This document shows, one piece after another, positions 34,021 through 43,099 of a stretch of DNA of 64,000 nucleotides. The notes below the pieces were generated by a model. The model saw only the letters and a program-made list of their open reading frames with translations. It was not told the DNA's origin and ran no database searches. How positions within the stretch are numbered: position 1 is the first letter of the stretch; each line of letters begins with the position of its first letter. Position numbers and translations under genes: made by a program. Source of the DNA: Solirubrum puertoriconensis (GTDB lineage Bacteria; Bacteroidota; Bacteroidia; Cytophagales; Hymenobacteraceae); contig NZ_LNAL01000005.1 in the NCBI RefSeq assembly GCF_001483135.1, positions 62,001 through 126,000 of the forward strand, written 5' to 3'.

Positions 34021-35469
34021 CTAGTGGCTGTGAGCAGGAAAATGCCGTTCCGCTGCCGTCAGCTCAGCTTCGCTCCGCAGCAGCTGCTGGTACCAGCGGC
34101 CGGAGTCCTTGACGGTGCGCTGCTGGGTGGGGTAGTCCACGTGCACCAGCCCAAAGCGGGGGCGGTAGCCTTCGGCCCACTCAAAGTTGTCGGTAAACGA
34201 CCAGGCAAAGTACCCGTCCACGGGCAGGCCTTCGCGGCGGGCGCGCAGTACTTGGCCCAGGCAGGCCTGCAGGTAAGCCTGACGCGCCGGATCAGTTACC
34301 CGCCCGTTTGCGGGCGGGGGATCCGGAAACGCGGCGCCGTTCTCGGTAACGACCAGCCGGGGCGCGTTGGGATAGGAAGCAAACTGCCGCAGCATGTAAT
34401 ACAGGCTTTCCGGGAAAACCTCCCAGCCCATGGTGGTGAAGGGCACGCCGCGGCGCTCGGCCTTGATCAGGGTGGCCCAGAGCAAGGGCACCCAGGGGGA
34501 GAACCGCACCACCTCTCGGGTGTAGTTCTGCACGCCCAGAAAATCAAAGGCGAAGGGCAGGCGGGCCTCGTCGCCGGCCAGTCCGTAGCGCTCAAGCCAG
34601 CGCAGCACCGGCAGGTCCGCCATTGGGTAACCCAGCCCAAGGGCCGGCTCGACGAATAGGCGGTTAAGCAGGGCGTCGGCCCGGCGGGTGGCGGCGACAT
34701 CGCGGGGATGGTCCGCCCGGGCGGGCGTGAGGTAGGAGCAGGAAAAGGTGGTGCCGATCTGCGCCCCCGCGGGCAGGGCGGCGCGCAGGGCCCGGCCGCC
34801 CTCGGCCTGAGCCAGCGCCGCGTGGTGAGTAGCGGCCAGAAAAGCCCCCAGCGAGCGCCGCCCCGGGGCGTGCACGCCGAGCAGGTGGCCCGCGCCGGTA
34901 AACACCATGGGCTCGTTGAGCACCATCCAGTAGGGTACCCGATCACCGAGGCGCCGGGCCAGCAAATCCGCGTACTCGCTAAGCCAGCCCACAACGGCCC
35001 GGTTGGTCCAGCCGCCCCGGCGCTCCAGCGCCAGGGGCAGATCCCAGTGGTACAGGGTAAGCCAGGGGGTAATTCCCCGCGCCAGGCAGCCGTCCACGAG
35101 CTGCTCGTAATAGTCCAGCCCGGCCTGGTTTACCCGGCCGGTGCCGGCGGGTAGCACCCGGGACCAGGCCGCGGAAAAACGGAGGTGGGGCACACCCAAG
35201 GCGGCGAGCAAATCTAGGTCGGCGGGCCAGCGCCGGTAGAACTCACAGGCCGCGCCCCCGTGCTCCCCGCCCCGGATTCGGCCGCGCCGGGTGACGAAGG
35301 CATCCCAGATGCTGGGCCCCTTGCCTTCGCAATCTCCGAAGCCCTCGATCTGGTAGGCCGCGCTGGCGACGCCCCAGCGGAAGTCAGCGCCGAAATCCGC
35401 CCGGCAGAAAGAAGCGGGGCTCGTGGTCGGGTAAAAGGCAGGCGGCAGGGCTAGGTCGGAAGTGGGCAC
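34021..35469 (-). CDS. Glycoside hydrolase family 1 beta-glucosidase-like enzyme
   Basis: 482-residue GH1 enzyme that hydrolyses beta-linked glucosides or related sugars. The N-terminus has FRWGVASAAYQIEG; the acid/base is Glu186 in LNEP (185-187) and the nucleophile Glu376 in VTENGAAF. FSAAWSRVLP and the C-terminal DGYFAWSFTDNFEWAEGY are also standard. There is no signal peptide, so it is probably cytoplasmic. It ends about 60 bp before a run of other minus-strand genes involved in glycan metabolism. Confidence 0.95.
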   Translation of the reverse strand: MPTSDLALPPAFYPTTSPASFCRADFGADFRWGVASAAYQIEGFGDCEGKGPSIWDAFVTRRGRIRGGEHGGAACEFYRRWPADLDLLAALGVPHLRFSAAWSRVLPAGTGRVNQAGLDYYEQLVDGCLARGITPWLTLYHWDLPLALERRGGWTNRAVVGWLSEYADLLARRLGDRVPYWMVLNEPMVFTGAGHLLGVHAPGRRSLGAFLAATHHAALAQAEGGRALRAALPAGAQIGTTFSCSYLTPARADHPRDVAATRRADALLNRLFVEPALGLGYPMADLPVLRWLERYGLAGDEARLPFAFDFLGVQNYTREVVRFSPWVPLLWATLIKAERRGVPFTTMGWEVFPESLYYMLRQFASYPNAPRLVVTENGAAFPDPPPANGRVTDPARQAYLQACLGQVLRARREGLPVDGYFAWSFTDNFEWAEGYRPRFGLVHVDYPTQQRTVKDSGRWYQQLLRSEAELTAAERHFPAHSH

Positions 35470-35481
35470 GCAGCAATTCGC

Positions 35482-36567
35482 TTAAACGGAAGCATCATAA
35501 GCTGGGGGCGGTCCCGCGGCTAGCTGGTGCCGGATTGGGCGCACCCCGGACGGCAGCTGTTCGAGCAAAAGCTGATCGAGCAGGCCTGCGGTCTGGTCGG
35601 GATAGTTCACGGCCAGCGGCCGTCCGTGCTGCAGCCAGGCATCGAGCGCGGGCAGGTGCTTATCCTTGAGGCTGGCCACGACGGGTACGCCCAGCCCGGC
35701 GAGAGCCGCCGCGTTGCACTGCTGCTCGAACTGGTTTTTCATGGGCACAACCAGCAGCTTCTTGCCCAGAAACAAGGCCTCTGCGGGCGTCTCAAACCCC
35801 GCCCCGCAGAGCACGCCGGCGCTGCTGGCCAAACTCAGTAGAAAGTCGTCGCCGCTAATCGGCCGCACGTGCACGTTGCCAAAGCGGGCCGGCCGGCTGC
35901 TGTGCTTGCTGAACACCTCCCAGCGCAGCGTACGGGAAAGAAAGCGTAGACGGCTTACCAGCGCTTCTTCGGCGTAGGCGGGCAGGTAAACCGTGTAGTG
36001 CCCCTGGTTTACGGGCGTCAGCTCGCGCACCTGCCGGCGGATTACCGGGGTGCTGATGCCCGGGGCGTAGGACTGGAAGTGAAAGCCGTAGTGGGCGGTA
36101 GCCGGGGCGTAGTGGCGCAGCACCGCCCGGCCCAGGTAGTCTTCCCGTTGGGGTGCGGGCGCGGCGGGGTGCAGCACCGCGCACTGGTGGCTGAGCGCCA
36201 CGCAGGGCAAGCCCCGGAGCCGGCAGGCCCAGGCTGACACGGGCTCAAAGTCGCTGATCACCAAATCGTAGTCGCGGACGGGCAGCCGCTCAATCTCCCG
36301 CAGCAGGCGGGTGGAGTTCAGCTGCAGGTAGGTGCGGGCCAGGTCCACGCCCCCTTTTTTACCGAAGATGAAGCCCAGGCCCTGACGACGGTAGCGCACG
36401 GGGAAGGGCAGGGGCAGATCGGCCGGGGGGCCGCTGACCAGCACGTCCACCCGGTCGGCGCGCTGTTGCAGCAGGGGCACTATGTCTCGGGCCCGGCTCA
36501 GGTGCCCGTTGCCGGTGCCCTGAATGGCGTAAAGTATGCGCGGCACTGCGGGAAAGTTAAGGGGCAA
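35482..36567 (-). CDS. MurG-like glycosyltransferase
   Basis: 361-residue GT-B glycosyltransferase. The N-terminal loop ILYAIQGTGNGHLSRA matches the GTGxGH nucleotide-sugar transferase loop of MurG-like enzymes, and the C-terminal donor site is CGAGFETPAEALFLGKKLLVVPMKNQFEQQCNAAAL. The acceptor is unknown. It overlaps the upstream LpxH-like phosphoesterase by 11 bp, so the two are co-translated, and both may act on a lipid-linked or lipopolysaccharide precursor. Confidence 0.8.
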   Translation of the reverse strand: MPLNFPAVPRILYAIQGTGNGHLSRARDIVPLLQQRADRVDVLVSGPPADLPLPFPVRYRRQGLGFIFGKKGGVDLARTYLQLNSTRLLREIERLPVRDYDLVISDFEPVSAWACRLRGLPCVALSHQCAVLHPAAPAPQREDYLGRAVLRHYAPATAHYGFHFQSYAPGISTPVIRRQVRELTPVNQGHYTVYLPAYAEEALVSRLRFLSRTLRWEVFSKHSSRPARFGNVHVRPISGDDFLLSLASSAGVLCGAGFETPAEALFLGKKLLVVPMKNQFEQQCNAAALAGLGVPVVASLKDKHLPALDAWLQHGRPLAVNYPDQTAGLLDQLLLEQLPSGVRPIRHQLAAGPPPAYDASV

Positions 36568-37435
36568 GAGGGCCCGGCCGGGGAATTCGCAGCTCGGCGA
36601 GCAGGTCTTCCATCAGCGCCGCGGCGGAGGCGTCGCTGACGTCGGGCTGGGCGGTTGGCGCATACGCCCGCATGCGCGGGTCCTCGGCGTAGCGGTACAA
36701 GCTCCACCCGCGGGCGCGGGTGTACTCCAGGGCGGTAAGGTTTTCCACCCAATCGCCGGAATTAAGGTAAGTGACCCGGCGGCCGTTGACCGTGCGGCTG
36801 CGCACGGCCGGGCAGTGAATGTGGCCCACGGCCACGTAGCGGTAGCCGGAGTCGGCGGCAATGGTAGTGGCGGTCTGCTCGAAGTCGCTGACCAGGGAAA
36901 CGGCGCTTTTCACCCGGTCCTTGACGGCCTTGGACAGCTGCACGCGGGGGCGGCCCAGGCGCAGCAGCCCCCAGTTCACGAGGCGGTTAAGCAGGATGAG
37001 CAGGTCGTAGCCGTGCGCCCCCAGGCGGGCCAGCCAGCGGGAGTGCCGCATGGTAAGGTCGAACACATCCCCGTGGAAAAGCCAGGTGGAGCCGTGCGGT
37101 AAATCCAGCACCAGCTTGTTTTCAATGCTGACCGAGCCGAGGCGGGTGCCGGCAAACTTGCGCAGCAGCTCGTCGTGGTTGCCGGTCAGGTAGTGAATCC
37201 GGGTGCCCTTAGCAGCTAGGCGGGCGAGGTAGCGCACCACCCGCATATGGGCGGCGGGCCAGTAGCTTTTGCTGAACTGCCAGATATCGATGATGTCGCC
37301 GTTGAGCACCAGCACCTGGGGCTTGATGCTCTTGAGGTAGCGCAGCAGCTCAGTGGCGTGGCAGCCATAGGTGCCCAGGTGCACGTCGGAGACCACGGCC
37401 ACGTCCACCCGGCGCTTTTTGCGGATTTTAGCCAT
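36557..37435 (-). CDS. LpxH-like metallophosphoesterase
   Basis: 292-residue calcineurin-like phosphoesterase. The metal-binding motifs are present: DVHLG (17-21), NGDIID (Gly46-Asp47), TGNHDEL (GNHD 85-88), HGD (about 119) and GHIH (about 208). This is the UDP-2,3-diacylglucosamine diphosphatase (LpxH)-type subgroup; actual substrate is uncertain because Bacteroidetes genomes carry several paralogues. It lacks a signal peptide. Its start overlaps the stop of a small upstream frame and its end overlaps the glycosyltransferase gene. Confidence 0.82.
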   Translation of the reverse strand: MAKIRKKRRVDVAVVSDVHLGTYGCHATELLRYLKSIKPQVLVLNGDIIDIWQFSKSYWPAAHMRVVRYLARLAAKGTRIHYLTGNHDELLRKFAGTRLGSVSIENKLVLDLPHGSTWLFHGDVFDLTMRHSRWLARLGAHGYDLLILLNRLVNWGLLRLGRPRVQLSKAVKDRVKSAVSLVSDFEQTATTIAADSGYRYVAVGHIHCPAVRSRTVNGRRVTYLNSGDWVENLTALEYTRARGWSLYRYAEDPRMRAYAPTAQPDVSDASAAALMEDLLAELRIPRPGPLAP

Positions 37436-37616
37436 GGCTGGGGCGGGGGTAAGCGGGGGTGGAGCTTAGGCGCGGGCGCGCGGCGTGCAGGGGCTGCTGC
37501 CAGGCGGACAGCCGGCCGAGCAGAAAGGCCAGCAGCACCAGGGCTTCGAGGGCGGTGAAGGTGGCGCGGCGCCGGCAAGAGGCAAGCAGCAGCCGCAGGC
37601 AGGTAAGCTGTTTCAT
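37428..37616 (-). CDS. Small possible membrane peptide coupled to the phosphoesterase
   Basis: 62-residue frame from ATG 37616 with a basic N-terminus and one hydrophobic helix (LEALVLLAFLLGRL). Its TAA stop (37430-37428) overlaps the phosphoesterase ATG, which suggests translational coupling. No family is recognised and it may be only a translated leader, so the call is weak. Confidence 0.35.
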   Translation of the reverse strand: MKQLTCLRLLLASCRRRATFTALEALVLLAFLLGRLSAWQQPLHAARPRLSSTPAYPRPSHG

Positions 37617-37703
37617 CCGGAACAAGTAGGCTTATCCGAAATTCCGAACCCAGTGTTACTTGCTGATGATGCGCGGGTTATCCTTTCTTCACGCTTGGCA
37701 GCC

Positions 37704-37747
37704 TAAAAAAAGCAAGCCCCACGGATCAGCGTCCGCGGGGCTTGCTT
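37704..37747 (-). terminator. Intrinsic terminator of the nuclease/T9SS operon
   Basis: AAGCAAGCCCC (37710-37720) pairs with GGGGCTTGCTT (37737-37747); inner CGGA/TCCG extends the stem across one mismatch. The A-run before it gives a T-tail on the minus strand, just after the giant T9SS gene. Confidence 0.9.
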
Positions 37748-37760
37748 GGGGGTGATCCGG

Positions 37761-40700
37761 CTAGCGGGTCAGCAGCAGGCGGGTGTGCTGGGTTTGCCCC
37801 CCGGCCTGTACGCTTACCCCGTAGGCGCCCGCGGGCAAGGCCGTGGGTAGCGGCAGCGGCAGCTCGGCCTCTGCCGTAGCGGGCGTCAGCGACCGGGTCC
37901 AAACTACCTGACCCAAGACGTTGCGCACCTGCACGGTAAGGGACTGGCCCTGGTAGCCCCGCAGCTGCAGCGTGGCCTGGGCGCCGTTGGTGGGGTTGGG
38001 GAATACCCGCAGCGTCCGGGTTACCACACCCAGGGGGCTTACCGTGCGCACCGGACTCAGCTCGGCTTTGCCATCCTGGTCAAGCTGGCGCAGGCGGTAG
38101 TACGTCAGGCCCGCCAGGGGCTGCGGGTCAACCCACTCATAATGGCGAAGTATGGTGCTCTGGCCGGCGGCGGCCACCCGGCCGGCTTCGGTGAAGCTGC
38201 GGCCATCGGTGGAGCGCTCAACGGCAAAGCTCTGGCTGTTGCGCTCCTGGGCGGTAATCCAACCCAACACGGCGCGGTTACCCCCGCCGAGCGCGGCCTC
38301 AAAGCGGGTCAGTACCACCGGCAGCGGACTGCCCGTCGGGCGGGCCAGGGCGTAGGCCGAAGCCACGCGGATGCCGTCAGCCGTAAGCACCTGCGCCGAG
38401 CCCTGGCGCAGGGCTACCGCGCCGATGCTGGCCGGAGCGGAAGAGGCATCTTCCACTTTGCTTAAGTCCGCCGTGGCCGGCTCCACCAGCCCCGGGTTTA
38501 CGTACAGCCGGGTTTCGGTGCCGCTCGGGCCGAACACGTACTTAAGCACCAGCAGGTAAGTGGTATTGGCGTCGTACTCGGTGCTTGTCCAGGCCGAGGC
38601 CGTGCTCGTGCTGCCGGACACCCCGAACTGCACTTTGCCGGCCGTCGCCGCCGCGCGCACGAACAGGCGGGCGCGGAAGGTGTTGTCCAGCGGATCCGGT
38701 GCCAGGTGGAAGAAGTAGTCGCCACCGGCGGTGGCTGAGCTTACATTAACCAGCAGGGAGGCGTACATCGCGGTGCCCGGCGGCTGCGGGGCAAAGGTGC
38801 GGTGCACGTCCTGGCCGTTGGCCGTCAGGGCAGCGCCCCGGCCGGCGCGTGGGCCGTAGCCGCCGTAGGAGAGGCCCTGGCTGCTGACCTGGATGGCGGC
38901 CGTGGTGCCGCCGCTGTGTGCCGTCCAACCGTGGGCCGTAAGCAACTCCCCGGCGGGGTAATCAAAGTCCTCCGCTAACAGCAGCTGGGTGGGCTGGGGA
39001 GGAGTGGACAGGGTCAGTGTCCCCGGGGCGGCTTGCCGGTAGTTTTCGGCCCCGGTAGTGTTGTCGTCGTTGTAGTCATAGACGGCGAAGGTATATTCCG
39101 TCTCGGGCAGTAAGCCCGTGACCGTCAGCGTCGAGGCGCTCCCCGCCAGCACCACGTAATTGCCGGTAGGAATCTGATCACCCTGGCCGAAGCGCAGGTT
39201 GGCGGAGTAGGTGATCGCGTCAACCGGGGCTCCGGTTTCGGCCGGCCCCTGGGTTACCGTCAGCAGCTTCTTCGCCCCGGTACCCCCGCTGATGCTCAGC
39301 GTCACCGTGGTGGGGTTAACGGTCGTAGCGGTAAGAATAGCCGACTCGGTTGGCTCGGCGGCCAGGGCGGCCGGCAAGGAGGTAAAGCTGTGCTCTTCCC
39401 CGTAGACGGTGCCTACCTCGTTCGTGGCGTAGGCGCGCACGTAATAGCGGGTATTGGGCAGCAGGCCGCTCAGCGTGCTGGCAAAGGCACCCAGACCGCT
39501 GCCGTCCTGGGTGAAGTCGTCGTTGATGGTTGGTGCGGGCGTAAGGGAGTATACGACTCCGCGGGCAGTTACAAGGGTATTTCCGTCTTCCAGCACCGTT
39601 CCGCCGGTTGTGGCCCCGTTCGGGGTGATGTTCGAAACCGGGGCGCTGCTTACAGCAGCCGGGTAGACGGGCGCTGCGCCGCTGCCGGAAACGTTGACGG
39701 GGGGCTGGGCGGGTTTATCAGCGGTATTGATGGTCAGCTGGGCCGAGTAGCCCTGAACCATTGTAGGGACAAAGCGCACGTCAATGGTGCTGTTCACGGC
39801 GCCTCCGTTGGGCGCGAGGACGATGGCGCAGCAGGCGAAGGCATTCGTGCCGGTGCGGATCTCAAAGCCCGGGGCGGGGGTAATGGTGATCTCCGACGTG
39901 AGATTGCTGCCGGTAACCGAGACGGGCGAGGAGGCCGAAGCGGAACCGATAAACACGCGACCGAAGTCGGGCACGGTCAGCGGCGTGATGTCCAGGGTGG
40001 CCACCGGGGCAGTGATGGTAACCTTTACCGGGGAGCTGGTGCCAATTACACTACCGCAGGAGCTGGTTGCCCGCGCGACGAGGTAATAGGTGCCGGCCCC
40101 GGGAAAGTCCGTGCCCCGCGGGGTGTAGGCGGCGGAATTCGCGCCGCTCACCGCGGAGCTGAACAAACCGTTTTCGCTCGGGCCGAAATACCAGGCAAAC
40201 GAGGAAGCCGCCCCGGCGGTGGCCGTTAACGCGACACCGGTGCCGGTAGTCGTAAGCGTCTGCTCAGCGGTTGAGTTAAGGCTTACCGAGTTGGTAGCCG
40301 GCGGGGTGTTAAGGACCAGCAAGGATGAGCTTTGCGTGGCGGCCGTTGCCGAGCCCGGGTGCACAACCCGGACCCGGTAGTTGCTGCCGGCCGGGGTTTC
40401 CGCCGGAATGACCGCGGCGAGGGGGGAGGCACTGCCCGCACCGATCAGATTCAGGCTTAGGTCGCTGGGGAAGCCGCCCTGCCCGTCGGAGAGCTGGACG
40501 GCAAATGAGTTGCTTAGTTCCGCCGGCGCCGAGTAGGGAACGGAAATGGTAGCGCCGGTTCCGGGCGAAAGGCACAAGGGGCTACCGGCTACCGCGCCGG
40601 TGGTAAAGGAAGACGCGCCGAAGGGCTTGATGTCAAACTGGTCGATGTTCAGGCGGGCAGTTCCGCCGCTGAGCTTCCGCACCTGAAAGCGCACGTTGCC

Positions 40701-41195
40701 GCTTTGGTTGACGGTAAAAGTCGCGGTTTCCAGCGTGCCCAAGGAGGTCGTTATGGAGCTGCCTACGCGGGTGAAGCTGGCGCCGTTATCCGTCGACATC
40801 ACCAATTCCCAGCTCGAGGGGGCATCCAGCGTGGCTACGTTGGTGGAAGAATAGGAAGTGTAGACGGCATGAGACACGCTAACCGTGCTGGCACCCGTGC
40901 TCACGTCAAAGTTCATGGCAAGGATGCCCGTATTACGAATCCGCACGGATTTGGTGCCCACTTTGGCATCGCTGGTGCTGGTACCGATCAGCGCGTCGTT
41001 CAGGTTCCAGGACCCCGAGCCCAGGGTGACGTTACCGGCCGCATAGCCCGTTTTGCTGCCCGCTTCAAAGCCCTCGGGGAAGTTTGGCGTTTGGGCCCGC
41101 ACCAGGCTAATGCATACGAGGCAAACAAGCAGGCTCAGGGTGAGCTTAAGCGCAAGCAAGTAACCTGCCCGCGGAGAAGATTGATTCGTGATCAT
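37761..41195 (-). CDS. Giant secreted protein with T9SS sorting domain
   Basis: 1144-residue secreted protein. After the signal peptide (ending LVRAQ) an N-terminal module (about 40-195, FEAGSKTGYAAGNVTLGSGSWNLNDALIG) matches that of the upstream nuclease. The middle comprises several Ig/Fn3-like and IPT-like segments (for example VPDFGRVFIGSASASSPVSVTG and ARGVVYSLTPAPTIN), then a LamG-like region (about 740-940). The C-terminal segment (LRVFPNPTNGAQATLQLRG...SVQAGGQTQHTRLLLTR) is a T9SS type-A sorting domain. Start ATG 41195 overlaps the nuclease stop as ATGA. Probably an adhesin or cell-surface structural protein. Confidence 0.85.
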   Translation of the reverse strand: MITNQSSPRAGYLLALKLTLSLLVCLVCISLVRAQTPNFPEGFEAGSKTGYAAGNVTLGSGSWNLNDALIGTSTSDAKVGTKSVRIRNTGILAMNFDVSTGASTVSVSHAVYTSYSSTNVATLDAPSSWELVMSTDNGASFTRVGSSITTSLGTLETATFTVNQSGNVRFQVRKLSGGTARLNIDQFDIKPFGASSFTTGAVAGSPLCLSPGTGATISVPYSAPAELSNSFAVQLSDGQGGFPSDLSLNLIGAGSASPLAAVIPAETPAGSNYRVRVVHPGSATAATQSSSLLVLNTPPATNSVSLNSTAEQTLTTTGTGVALTATAGAASSFAWYFGPSENGLFSSAVSGANSAAYTPRGTDFPGAGTYYLVARATSSCGSVIGTSSPVKVTITAPVATLDITPLTVPDFGRVFIGSASASSPVSVTGSNLTSEITITPAPGFEIRTGTNAFACCAIVLAPNGGAVNSTIDVRFVPTMVQGYSAQLTINTADKPAQPPVNVSGSGAAPVYPAAVSSAPVSNITPNGATTGGTVLEDGNTLVTARGVVYSLTPAPTINDDFTQDGSGLGAFASTLSGLLPNTRYYVRAYATNEVGTVYGEEHSFTSLPAALAAEPTESAILTATTVNPTTVTLSISGGTGAKKLLTVTQGPAETGAPVDAITYSANLRFGQGDQIPTGNYVVLAGSASTLTVTGLLPETEYTFAVYDYNDDNTTGAENYRQAAPGTLTLSTPPQPTQLLLAEDFDYPAGELLTAHGWTAHSGGTTAAIQVSSQGLSYGGYGPRAGRGAALTANGQDVHRTFAPQPPGTAMYASLLVNVSSATAGGDYFFHLAPDPLDNTFRARLFVRAAATAGKVQFGVSGSTSTASAWTSTEYDANTTYLLVLKYVFGPSGTETRLYVNPGLVEPATADLSKVEDASSAPASIGAVALRQGSAQVLTADGIRVASAYALARPTGSPLPVVLTRFEAALGGGNRAVLGWITAQERNSQSFAVERSTDGRSFTEAGRVAAAGQSTILRHYEWVDPQPLAGLTYYRLRQLDQDGKAELSPVRTVSPLGVVTRTLRVFPNPTNGAQATLQLRGYQGQSLTVQVRNVLGQVVWTRSLTPATAEAELPLPLPTALPAGAYGVSVQAGGQTQHTRLLLTR

Positions 41196-42529
41196 TGCGT
41201 CGGGCCGTTATCAACTTTGGATTCCACGAGTTGCTGCACGCTCACGGGCAGAGCCGAAAGCAAATCCAGGCCGGTGGCGGCCTCGATCGCATCCACGGAA
41301 GTGCGGTACTGCCCCCAGTTAGTGGTCATGCCGTTCTGGTTGGGCGTGTCAATGGCAATGATGCGGGTACCGGCGTTTACCCGCGATACGTCGCCGGTGC
41401 CCGTGGGCAGGACCACGATAACCTTCCAGACGCGGGCGGGAACAGTAACTCGCCCGTTGTCGATGGTCGTAGCCGAGACCGGGCGGTCAGGCTGGCCGGT
41501 GCTGCGGATCACGCCCTCGCCGCCAACGCCATACTGACCCATGATGACGTAAAGCTCATTGCCCGCGTCAACCAGGGTGCGCGAGTAGTTTTCCAGTGCC
41601 GCCCAGGTTTGCTGGTTGTTGGAGGGCGACTGCGGAATCATGTTGGTCATCAGGAAAGTAGCCGAGTTGTCCGCCACCGAGCTGGTGCGGTCGGCGGAAG
41701 GGCAGTTGTGTCCGCGGTCAAAGCCCGAGCCGGAGTAGCTGGTGGTGCTCACCTGGTACCAGCCGGCGGGCAGGGCCGGGTCGGCGCGGAAGTCGTCCTG
41801 GCGCCTGGTTGATCCCAGCCACTTCGGGGCCAGGTACCAGGAAACCCAGTTGGGCGTGCCCTTATCGCGGTGGTAAGAGAGCGCAAACTGGAGTTTCTGC
41901 ATCAGGTAGTTGGTCGGCTGACTGACGTCGGCGACCGCGCCCGAGGGGTTGCCCATGGTCAGGTGGTCGTCGTCCCCCGCCACCGGCAGTACCGGCGCGG
42001 CGTTGTAGGGCGCTACCGTAAACTCGTCGAGGTTGAGGCGGTAAGCGCTGCCCGATACCTTGCGCAGCTCAAAGCGTACCGGACCCGGTACGTTCACGGC
42101 AAAACTTGCCTGGGCCGGCGTGGCCGAGGAGCTGATCACGGTGCCGCCGGCCTTGATCCAGGTGTTGCAGTTGCATGCCTGGGACTGGTAATAAAGCTCG
42201 AAGCCGCTGCTGGCATCCTGCCCGTAGGCCGCGTGCTGCACGGTCACGGTGCTGGCCCCGGCAGACAGGTAGAAGTCCATGGTCAACTTCCCGCGGTTCT
42301 GCAGGCGGGCGGCCTGCGCGCCGCTTTTGTGGTCTTCGCTGCTGGTGCCAATCAGGGCATCCTCAAAAGTCCAGCTGCCGGTGCTTAGGGTAACGGCTCC
42401 CGATTGGTAGTCGGCTTTGGTGCCGGACTCAAAGGATTCCACCGCGTTTTGGGCCTGGGCTGCTCCGCCAGCCAAGCCAAACCAGGCCAGCACCAGCAGT
42501 CGCCGCGCCGAAAAGTAAAGGTGTTGCAT
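41192..42529 (-). CDS. Secreted DNA/RNA non-specific endonuclease
   Basis: 445-residue secreted nuclease of the NucA/Serratia-nuclease superfamily. The signal peptide ends near GAAQAQ. An N-terminal module (about 30-180, FESGTKADYQSGAVTLSTGSWTFEDALIG) equals that at the start of the downstream giant protein. The catalytic DRGH motif is at residues 271-274 (DRGHNCPSADR), followed by FLMTNMIPQSPSNNQQTW with the metal-binding Asn. It lacks a T9SS sorting domain itself. It starts the two-gene operon. An external role in scavenging nucleic acid or attacking DNA is inferred. Confidence 0.88.
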   Translation of the reverse strand: MQHLYFSARRLLVLAWFGLAGGAAQAQNAVESFESGTKADYQSGAVTLSTGSWTFEDALIGTSSEDHKSGAQAARLQNRGKLTMDFYLSAGASTVTVQHAAYGQDASSGFELYYQSQACNCNTWIKAGGTVISSSATPAQASFAVNVPGPVRFELRKVSGSAYRLNLDEFTVAPYNAAPVLPVAGDDDHLTMGNPSGAVADVSQPTNYLMQKLQFALSYHRDKGTPNWVSWYLAPKWLGSTRRQDDFRADPALPAGWYQVSTTSYSGSGFDRGHNCPSADRTSSVADNSATFLMTNMIPQSPSNNQQTWAALENYSRTLVDAGNELYVIMGQYGVGGEGVIRSTGQPDRPVSATTIDNGRVTVPARVWKVIVVLPTGTGDVSRVNAGTRIIAIDTPNQNGMTTNWGQYRTSVDAIEAATGLDLLSALPVSVQQLVESKVDNGPTQ

Positions 42530-42841
42530 GTGGTTGGGTAAGGAGAGAAATATGCTCGCGCAAATCTCCTTACCGCCACTCCATGAACTGACCTGTTTAG
42601 TGTTATGCTTGTGTTACCAAAGTACTATCGAGCGTATATAGTTATATTATTACTCGTTTATATACTTGGATAAATTTTACAAGAGTGAAATAGCCCCTGC
42701 CGTATCTGCTCACGTAAAGCAGGCAGCTCGGGTCAGCGGCTAAACCTGCCCTATGCTTTTATGGTTGTTAGTGCTTCGAGGCAAATTTCCTGTTCGCCAC
42801 GACGGCCGAATCTACTTATAGCTTACGTTAATCTATCCCCA
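42530..42841. other. AT-rich intergenic region
   Basis: About 310 bp upstream of the nuclease operon, more AT-rich than surrounding genes (notably 42600-42680). It probably holds the promoters of the divergent nuclease operon and the small protein at 42842. No coding signal or consensus promoter is clear. Confidence 0.5.
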
Positions 42842-42976
42842 ATGATGAACCGGTGGCTAATTCAGGTGGATAACTGGCTGGCACTGTATCCGTGGTGGGC
42901 GCAGCCTCTGGTAGTCACCATGGTGAGTCTGCTGGCTTGGCTGCTGTTGGGCGGCTGGATTGTGTTGCACCCTTAG
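42842..42976 (+). CDS. Small single-helix membrane protein
   Basis: 44-residue protein (MMNRWLIQVDNWLALYPWWAQP then a hydrophobic helix VVTMVSLLAWLLLGGWIVL). The tandem ATG at 42842/42845 gives the start. No homologue is recognised and conservation was not tested, so it may be spurious. Confidence 0.35.
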   Translation: MMNRWLIQVDNWLALYPWWAQPLVVTMVSLLAWLLLGGWIVLHP

Positions 42977-43099
42977 GCTTAACTCCCTCGCTTCGGCAGA
43001 GTTGGATACCAAACGGGAGGCCGTATACCGACGAAAGACAATGGCGCCGGAAAAATTATATCTTGAGCCGCCGCTATCCTTAACTATTCGCTTGTCTTT

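Noticed and set aside
39390-40229. 279-codon plus-strand frame opposite the giant T9SS gene
   Set aside because: Shadow of the minus-strand gene; Gly/Arg-rich with no motif.
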